This document shows positions 1-4,746 of a DNA stretch of 8,537 nucleotides, piece by piece. Source of the DNA: an uncultured Bacillota bacterium (GTDB lineage Bacteria > Bacillota > Clostridia > Peptostreptococcales > Anaerovoracaceae); NCBI GenBank assembly GCA_946410475.1, contig CAMKAM010000058.1, positions 1 to 8,537 on the forward strand, read 5' to 3'. Under the pieces are notes generated by a model. The model ran no database searches. It was given only the letters and a program-made list of their open reading frames with translations, and was not told where the DNA came from. The translations under genes were made by a program, and so were the position numbers. The stretch's first letter is position 1. Every line of letters starts with the position of its first letter.

Positions 1-2
1 CT

Positions 3-665
3 TCGGTCGCCCACGTCTTCGATATGACTGCAGCCTCGGTAGGACTGAACGAAAAGGCTCTCAAGGCGAAAGGCCTTGAAAAGGGAAAGGACTACCACGC
101 CTTCGTCATCACGCAGAAGTCGCACGCGGGCTACTATCCGGGCGCTGTGCCGATCTTCATCAAGCTGATCTTCAAGCCGGACGGAAAGATCCTCGGAGCG
201 CAGGCTGCGGGACAGAAGGGCGTAGACAAGAGAATAGATACGATAGCTACGACGATAGCTCTCGACGGAACGGTAGCTGATCTTGCGAACCTCGAGCTCG
301 CTTACGCGCCGCCGTATTCATCGGCCAAAGACCCGGTCAACATGGCCGGCTTTGCCGCGGAGAACCTTCTTGCGGGAAGAGTCGCTTTCACATCGCCGCT
401 GGATCTTGACGGCAAGCTCGTCCTCGACGTAAGGCGCGACGATGAGATCGAAGAGTTCGCCGTGCCGGGCGCGACGTGGATACCGCTCGGCCAGCTGAGA
501 AAGAGATACGAAGAGCTGCCGAAGGATAAGCCGATCGCCGTCATGTGCGCAGTTGGAGTCAGGGCATACAACGCAGCTCTCTTCCTGAAGCACGTCGGAT
601 TCAAGGACGTGACTGTCATAGAGGGCGGCATCAATTTCTACAAGGCCGCGACATACAACAAGTAA
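3..665 (+). CDS. FAD-dependent CoA-disulfide-reductase-like oxidoreductase with C-terminal rhodanese domain (3' part only)
   Basis: The reading frame is open from the left edge, so the gene starts outside the window; the first visible residues SVAHVFDMTAASVGLNE continue a flavoprotein core. Residues are counted here from the Met at base 24. Residues 1-120 match the dimerisation domain of the CoA-disulfide reductase / NADH oxidase branch of pyridine nucleotide-disulfide oxidoreductases, including the hallmark YAPPYSSAKDPVNMAG (94-109). Residues about 125-213 form a rhodanese domain with the active-site loop CAVGVR, whose Cys175 would carry a persulfide. Family members reduce CoA disulfide, CoA persulfide or polysulfide with NAD(P)H in the cytoplasm. 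The FAD and NAD(P)H motifs and the redox Cys of the core lie upstream and cannot be checked. The protein ends right after the rhodanese domain, with no TusA or DsrE extension. The next gene follows after 3 bases, so the two are probably co-transcribed. The family is secure; the substrate (CoA disulfide, polysulfide or oxygen) is not. Confidence 0.9.
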   Translation, partial: SVAHVFDMTAASVGLNEKALKAKGLEKGKDYHAFVITQKSHAGYYPGAVPIFIKLIFKPDGKILGAQAAGQKGVDKRIDTIATTIALDGTVADLANLELAYAPPYSSAKDPVNMAGFAAENLLAGRVAFTSPLDLDGKLVLDVRRDDEIEEFAVPGATWIPLGQLRKRYEELPKDKPIAVMCAVGVRAYNAALFLKHVGFKDVTVIEGGINFYKAATYNK

Positions 666-668
666 GTT

Positions 669-1526
669 ATGGAAATCAAGAATATATATGCAGTATATTT
701 CAGCCCTGCTGAAAGCACAGGAACGATAGTGAGGGCCGCTGCCGAAGAAGCGGCGGCTCTTCTTGAAAAGGAATACGGAAGAGAGGTCCCCGTTTCGGAG
801 CTCGATTTCACACTGCCCGCGGCGCGTGAGAAGATCGGAAAGAAGTCTTTTGCGGCTGACGATCTGGTCTTTTTCGGCACGCCGACCTATGCGGGCAGGA
901 TCCCGAACAAGGCTCTTCCATTCGTCGAGGAAATGTTCGAAGGAAGCGGCACGCCTCTGTGCGCTCTTGCGACCTTCGGCAACAGAAGCTATGACAACGT
1001 CCTTAGGGAGCTGACCACGGTGGCGAAGAAGAACGGCTTCATCCCGCTTGGGGCCGGGGCTTTCGTTGCCCGCCATGTGTTCTCGGGCATAATGGCTGCG
1101 GGTCGTCCGGATGCGGGCGATATGGATCTTGTAAGTAAGCTGGCTCACGGAGTCGCAGAGAAGATCCTTTCCTGCGGTTCGTCTGGAGCGGATGGGGCGC
1201 TGGATCCTCTGGATCTCGGCGAGCCCGGCCCGTACTATACTCCTCTCGGAGAAGACGGTCAGCCGGTGAAGTTCCTCAAGGCGAAGCCTAAGACGGACAC
1301 AGAAAAATGCGGACAGTGCGGCCTCTGCGCCGAGAAGTGTCCGCTCGGTTCGATCGATAAGGATGATGTGACGAGCGTCACAGGCATCTGCATCAAATGC
1401 CACAGCTGCGTCAGAAGATGTCCTGCCAAGGCGAAGTATTTCGATGACGAGCAGATGATGTCGCACCTCAGGATGCTCGAAGCGAACTATGCTGAGAGAA
1501 GGGCCGAGAGCGAGATCATTCTCTGA
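669..1526 (+). CDS. EFR1-type protein: flavodoxin-like domain plus two 4Fe-4S ferredoxin motifs
   Basis: A 285-residue predicted cytoplasmic electron carrier. Residues 5-165 have a flavodoxin-like layout: YAVYFSPAESTGTIV (7-21) sits where the FMN phosphate loop is expected, FFGTPTYAGRIPN (68-80) matches the second flavin loop, and LATFGNRSYDN (100-110) the third. After a Gly/Asp-rich linker, residues 214-251 hold two CxxCxxCxxxCP motifs (Cys214/217/220/224 and Cys241/244/247/251), enough for two [4Fe-4S] clusters. This domain order is that of the EFR1 family common in anaerobic Firmicutes; electron partners are generally not known. The ATG lies 3 bases after the upstream stop and has no strong Shine-Dalgarno site, which suggests translational coupling to the disulfide reductase. 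That pairing makes the reductase a possible redox partner (inference). The 3' end overlaps the convergent lipoprotein gene by 11 bases. Confidence 0.9.
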   Translation: MEIKNIYAVYFSPAESTGTIVRAAAEEAAALLEKEYGREVPVSELDFTLPAAREKIGKKSFAADDLVFFGTPTYAGRIPNKALPFVEEMFEGSGTPLCALATFGNRSYDNVLRELTTVAKKNGFIPLGAGAFVARHVFSGIMAAGRPDAGDMDLVSKLAHGVAEKILSCGSSGADGALDPLDLGEPGPYYTPLGEDGQPVKFLKAKPKTDTEKCGQCGLCAEKCPLGSIDKDDVTSVTGICIKCHSCVRRCPAKAKYFDDEQMMSHLRMLEANYAERRAESEIIL

Positions 1527-2727
1527 CCGGAATTATGATGTTTCGTTCGATCAGATTGTTCCTGCTCTTCTGCACGACGATCTGATCACTGTTGCCCAGG
1601 AGGGTGTTGCCGGAGAACTCGCAGTCCTCGGTAAAGCCGAGGTCAGGGGCGTATCCGCCAAGAGATATGCCCGCAGCAGAACACCCGATTATACTGTTAC
1701 CCAGCACTTTCACGCCCGATGCTTTTGCGCCGGGCGTTTCTTCTGGGCTGTGCTCTGTCGCGACCTCGATGCCGATATCGCAGCTGAGCACGCGGTTTTT
1801 CGATATGAGGATGTCCTGTCCGCCGTCAACATAGATGCCGCCTGCGCAGAGGTCGTAGCCGCTGCCCTTGCGGTAAGCGTCATTACCCTCCGTACTGATA
1901 TCATAGACCGTGTTCCCGGTGCAGATACCATTGCGGGCGTAGTCCGAAGCGAACGGATCTGCCGATCCTTCATCTTTTGCCGTGCCTTCAAAACCTATCA
2001 TATCTATCCCGATGTTATTGCTGTCATGAACTATGTTGCCCGAGATCTCGAAGCCGTCGATGTTGCCATTAACGGCTATGGTCTCGCTGCTGCCGCATTC
2101 GCAGTCGTAGACTTCGTTGCCGGTGATCCTTATATCTTTGACCGCCGTGTGCGGATCCTCACCGTAGACGCAGATGCCGTGGACTCCGCGGATCCCGTGC
2201 ACCGTGCAGCCTTCGATCGATATATCCCTGCGCGCCGGGCTCCGGGCTGGATCCGGGTCCGTGCTGTAGTAAGCGATCCCGTGAGTTCCGCCGTCTACCT
2301 CAAGACCTTTGATGGTGATGAAGCTGACGTTTTCCATCATGATGCCGAAGCTTTCTTCTGTTCCGGCAGGATCAACTGATTTCTTCCGAGCAGGATCATC
2401 CGCCTTTATGACAGCTGTTTCTCCGGGCGCCGCGCTGATTGTGACTGGAGCGCTCTTCGTGCCGGATGCGCTCTCGTCAAGCTCGAAAGGCGGGTACTCT
2501 CCGCTGTGGATGATCACCTCGGATCCGGGCTCGATCCTGCTTACTGCCTTCTGAACGGTCGCAAAAGGTCGGCCTTCCGAGCCGTCACCTGCGGTGTCGC
2601 TTCCAGACTGCGCGACGTGGATCTCACCGGGCGCATCTGAAGAGGAGCTTCCTGCTCCGCACCCGGATAGCAGGAGGCAGAAAGCCAGAAGTATGGAATA
2701 TATCGTTACTGCGGCTGCTTTCTTCAT
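1516..2727 (-). CDS. Lipoprotein with right-handed parallel beta-helix (DUF1565/pectate-lyase-like fold)
   Basis: A 403-residue protein with a lipoprotein signal: MKK, a hydrophobic stretch (residues 4-20) and the lipobox LSGC with Cys23 as lipidation site, followed by a Ser-rich tether (26-30). The N-terminal block IHVAQSGSDTAGDGS (36-50) followed by GRPFATVQKAV and VIIHSGEY (71-78) is the entry motif of the DUF1565/PL9-like beta-helix families. From about residue 130 to 396 short beta rungs recur: ITIKGLEVDGG, ISIEGCTVHGI, IRITGNEVYDC, FEISGNIVHDSNNIGIDMIG, GGIYVDGGQDILISKNRV, VKVLGNSIIGC and CEFSGNTLLGNS. The protein is expected outside the membrane and could bind or cleave a polysaccharide. 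I cannot point to catalytic residues, so no lyase activity is assigned. It is transcribed away from the sugar kinase and shares a promoter region with it. No Shine-Dalgarno site precedes the ATG; see the promoter entry. Confidence 0.88.
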   Translation of the reverse strand: MKKAAAVTIYSILLAFCLLLSGCGAGSSSSDAPGEIHVAQSGSDTAGDGSEGRPFATVQKAVSRIEPGSEVIIHSGEYPPFELDESASGTKSAPVTISAAPGETAVIKADDPARKKSVDPAGTEESFGIMMENVSFITIKGLEVDGGTHGIAYYSTDPDPARSPARRDISIEGCTVHGIRGVHGICVYGEDPHTAVKDIRITGNEVYDCECGSSETIAVNGNIDGFEISGNIVHDSNNIGIDMIGFEGTAKDEGSADPFASDYARNGICTGNTVYDISTEGNDAYRKGSGYDLCAGGIYVDGGQDILISKNRVLSCDIGIEVATEHSPEETPGAKASGVKVLGNSIIGCSAAGISLGGYAPDLGFTEDCEFSGNTLLGNSDQIVVQKSRNNLIERNIIIPVRE

Positions 2728-2733
2728 ATGTAT

Positions 2734-2764
2734 AATCTACCACGGCTGTGTGAAGATTTGTTAA
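2734..2764 (-). promoter_or_regulatory. Candidate promoter of the beta-helix lipoprotein gene, possibly leaderless
   Basis: On the minus strand TTAACA (2764-2759; 5 of 6 to the sigma-A -35 consensus) is followed after 19 bases by TAGATT (2739-2734; 4 of 6 to TATAAT). Six bases, atacat, separate this -10 from the ATG at 2727, so transcription would start at or beside the A of the start codon. No Shine-Dalgarno sequence is present. The spacer is longer than the usual 17, so this is a moderate call. Confidence 0.4.
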
Positions 2765-2786
2765 ACGGACCGATGAGTGCTAAACT
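2758..2786 (+). promoter_or_regulatory. Candidate extended -10 promoter of the sugar kinase gene
   Basis: TTGTTA (2758-2763) is followed after exactly 17 bases by TAAACT (2781-2786), with TG one base before the hexamer (2778-2779), the extended -10 form. Each hexamer matches 4 of 6 consensus bases. The start point would be near 2793, giving a leader of about 40 bases that contains the GGAG ribosome site at 2820-2823. The -35 box overlaps that of the divergent lipoprotein promoter. A perfect TATAAT at 2731-2736 is an alternative but has no convincing -35. Confidence 0.45.
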
Positions 2787-2831
2787 GTTTTGAAAGAAAG
2801 AGTAAGCAGATCGCAGTCGGGAGTGGATTCG

Positions 2832-3806
2832 ATGGCTAAGAAAAAGTACTACATGGGAATAGACGGCGGCGGAACGAAGACGAAGTTCGTGCTGGCAGGT
2901 GAGAACGGCGCAATATTTGCTTCGCATACCGGAGGGCCGTGCCACTATCTTCAGGTGGGACTGGATGCATTGACGCAGCTGATGGATGAGGGCACTGAAA
3001 GCCTGATAGCCGCAGCGAATGAATGCCCGGGCGCCGGAAGCGAAGAGAAGATATGCAGGGATGATATCGCAGCTGCTTGTGCGGGGCTTGCCGGCTATGG
3101 AGACATCGCATCGGACAGTGAGTTGATAAAAGAAGCGGTCGCAAAGGGTCTCGGCAGTATACCGTTCCTGGTGGTGAATGACTGCGAGATAGCTCTTGCC
3201 GGAGCTCTTGAAGGCACGGAAGGGATATGCATCATAGCGGGAACCGGCGCTATCGCTTACGGAAGATCGGATGAGAATGGGACGATGCGCTGCGGCGGAT
3301 GGAACCACGTGCTGGGAAGCGACGAAGGCTCAGGATACTGGCTCGGCTGGTCGATGCTGAGAGAGTTCGGACGCCAGAGCGATGGGCGCGATGAGAAGAC
3401 CCTTCTCTATGAAAAGATGAAGGAGATACTCGGTATCGATGCTGACGATGAAATGGTGAAGCGCGTGGTCGAAGACTGGGGACTCGACAGGACGAAGATC
3501 GCATCGCTTGCTCCGGAGGCAGGCGAGCTTTATGATGCGGGAGATCCGTTCGCGATCGATCTGATACAAAGAGGAGCGGCGGAACTCGCGGATCTGGCTG
3601 TCTCTCTGTACCAGCGCCTGGGATTCTCAAAAGAGAAGAACGGCATTGTTCCTGTCAGCGGGGCCGGCAGCATATTCAAGCTTGGGACGAAGCTGATGGA
3701 TCCGCTTACTGAGAGACTCGGGGCGAATGGCATGAAATGGCGGGAGCCCGCAGGCACGCCTGAAGAGGGCGCAGTCCTGCTTGCGATGCGTGCAGACACT
3801 TTGTAA
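2832..3806 (+). CDS. BadF/BadG/BcrA/BcrD-family sugar kinase, probable N-acetylglucosamine (or N-acetylmuramate) kinase
   Basis: A 324-residue ASKHA-fold cytoplasmic kinase. The ATG at 2832 is preferred over an upstream in-frame TTG (2790) because GGAG (2820-2823) lies 8 bases before it and the conserved domain starts immediately. Visible motifs are the phosphate-1 loop GIDGGGTKTKFVL (9-21), GLAG (85-88), VVNDCEIALAGA (114-125) with Asp117 as likely catalytic base, the phosphate-2 loop IIAGTGAIAYG (134-144), CGGWNHVLGSDEGSGYWLG (154-172) and the adenosine motif VSGAGSIF (275-282). The GGW..LGSDEGSGYW block is typical of the N-acetylglucosamine-kinase-like branch, not of benzoyl-CoA reductase activators, and the Cys ligands of those activators are not seen. 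Clostridial relatives such as MurK phosphorylate both MurNAc and GlcNAc, so either sugar is possible. The gene appears to be transcribed alone. Confidence 0.85.
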   Translation: MAKKKYYMGIDGGGTKTKFVLAGENGAIFASHTGGPCHYLQVGLDALTQLMDEGTESLIAAANECPGAGSEEKICRDDIAAACAGLAGYGDIASDSELIKEAVAKGLGSIPFLVVNDCEIALAGALEGTEGICIIAGTGAIAYGRSDENGTMRCGGWNHVLGSDEGSGYWLGWSMLREFGRQSDGRDEKTLLYEKMKEILGIDADDEMVKRVVEDWGLDRTKIASLAPEAGELYDAGDPFAIDLIQRGAAELADLAVSLYQRLGFSKEKNGIVPVSGAGSIFKLGTKLMDPLTERLGANGMKWREPAGTPEEGAVLLAMRADTL

Positions 3807-3829
3807 ATCGCAAAAGGAAAAGAGAATCA

Positions 3830-3856
3830 TTGAACAACCATTTTTGATAGTATAAT
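3830..3856 (+). promoter_or_regulatory. Candidate promoter of the HTH-Uma2 gene
   Basis: A perfect TATAAT (3851-3856) is preceded by TTGAAC (3830-3835; 4 of 6) with a short 15-base spacer. Transcription would start near 3863, leaving a leader of about 50 bases with the strong AGGAGG ribosome site at 3903-3908. The -10 lies at the centre of the palindrome described separately, so promoter access could be controlled there. Confidence 0.5.
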
Positions 3857-3870
3857 CGAAAATGGTTGTT
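3833..3870. repeat. 38-base near-perfect palindrome over the -10 box; candidate operator and/or terminator
   Basis: The arm AACAACCATTTT (3833-3844) is exactly repeated in inverse at 3859-3870. Inside, GAT (3846-3848) pairs with ATC (3855-3857), and T3845/G3858 is the single mismatch, which would be a U.G wobble in RNA. This gives a 16-pair arm around the 6-base centre AGTATA. It sits 26 bases after the kinase stop and 45 bases before the HTH-Uma2 start. It could be the binding site of the downstream helix-turn-helix protein (autoregulation). It could also act as an intrinsic terminator for the kinase, though the T run after it (TTGTTTTC including arm bases) is weak. The structure is certain; the role is inferred. 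Confidence 0.7.
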
Positions 3871-3915
3871 TTCATATCGCAAAAATGATACGCTATGAGC
3901 ATAGGAGGTGCGGAT

Positions 3916-4728
3916 ATGAATTTGGATGAACTCAGAAGAAGGAAAAAGGAACTTGGATATACGAACGATGATCTGGCCGAGATCTCCGGCGTTCCGCTGG
4001 GGACTGTACAGCGCATCATGTCGGGAGAGACAAAGAATCCAAGACGCGATACATGGGAAGCTCTGGAAAGAGCTTTGAGCGTGCGGTATTTTGATGACGG
4101 AAAGCCTGCTCCCTCGGGCATGATCAAAGAAGAGGCTTTCGAGCATTCGGTAAAGAAAGAAAAAAAGCAGGGCGAGTACACTGTAGATGATTATTATGCT
4201 CTTCCGGATGACATGAAGGCGGAACTGATAGATGGGGTGATATACGATATGTCTCCATCACCAACAACATTCCATCAGTATATGATTTCAGAGATCGTCG
4301 CCAGGATAAGCAGCTGCATAGCCGCGAAGGAAGAGGATTGTATGGTGATGGTGGATATCGATGTCCAGTTGGACAAAGATGAGAAAACAATGATCAGACC
4401 TGACATCGCAGTCGTTTGTGATATTCAAAAAATAAGAGAACAGTGTGTTTACGGCGCGCCTGAGATAGTTATTGAAGTCCTGTCGCCATCAACAAGGAAG
4501 AGGGATATGACCCTGAAACTCAAGAAATATCTGGAAGCGGGCGTAAAGGTTTACTGGATGGTAGATGTGAAAAAGAAACAAATTGTAACCTATCAATTCG
4601 ATGAAGAGGACTTTATTCCTCGTATTTATTCATTCGATGAAATAATACCGCTTAAAGCAGACAAGGGTGAATGTGAGATCGATCTTAAAAAGACTTCAGA
4701 AGTGCTGAATACGGTTTATGGTATCTAG
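3916..4728 (+). CDS. Xre-like helix-turn-helix fused to Uma2 (DUF820) PD-(D/E)XK-fold domain
   Basis: A 270-residue protein. The ATG at 3916 is chosen over one at 3895 because a near-ideal AGGAGG (3903-3908) lies 7 bases before it. Residues 1-56 are an Xre/Cro-type DNA-binding domain: LRRRKKELGYTNDDLAEISG, then VPLGTVQRIMSGE as turn and recognition helix. After a charged linker (70-86), residues 87-250 are a Uma2/DUF820 domain with YTVDDYYALP, AELIDGVIYDMSPSPT (102-117), MIRPDIAVV (159-167), IEVLSPSTRKRDM (186-198), LKKYLEAGVKVYWMVD (202-217). Likely nuclease-fold acidic residues are Glu103, Asp163 and Glu187, with Lys in 201-204 as possible catalytic lysine. Uma2 proteins have a restriction-endonuclease-like fold, but their substrate and role are poorly known. 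The second half uses more A/T-ending codons than its neighbours, which would fit horizontal acquisition. The gene is flanked by a palindromic control region and an unrelated convergent gene. Confidence 0.85.
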   Translation: MNLDELRRRKKELGYTNDDLAEISGVPLGTVQRIMSGETKNPRRDTWEALERALSVRYFDDGKPAPSGMIKEEAFEHSVKKEKKQGEYTVDDYYALPDDMKAELIDGVIYDMSPSPTTFHQYMISEIVARISSCIAAKEEDCMVMVDIDVQLDKDEKTMIRPDIAVVCDIQKIREQCVYGAPEIVIEVLSPSTRKRDMTLKLKKYLEAGVKVYWMVDVKKKQIVTYQFDEEDFIPRIYSFDEIIPLKADKGECEIDLKKTSEVLNTVYGI

Positions 4729-4746
4729 AAGATGCGATGACATATG

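Noticed and set aside
318..1466. 382-codon minus-strand reading frame
   Set aside because: It is antisense to both the rhodanese end and the EFR1-type gene, which carry unmistakable motifs; its own translation is unrecognisable.
1489..2379. 296-codon plus-strand reading frame opposite the beta-helix gene
   Set aside because: It lies antisense to a protein with a clear lipobox and beta-helix rungs. Its translation shows no recognisable family and has a low-complexity Ala/Val/Asp bias expected from the complement of a coding frame.
2790..2831. TTG start extending the sugar kinase by 14 residues
   Set aside because: The extension MKERVSRSQSGVDS precedes a strong ATG with its own GGAG site, and the conserved domain begins at that ATG. 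The TTG would also lie upstream of the predicted transcription start near 2793.
3895..3915. ATG start extending HTH-Uma2 by 7 residues
   Set aside because: The extension encodes the AGGAGG ribosome site itself; the ATG at 3916 is correctly spaced behind it.
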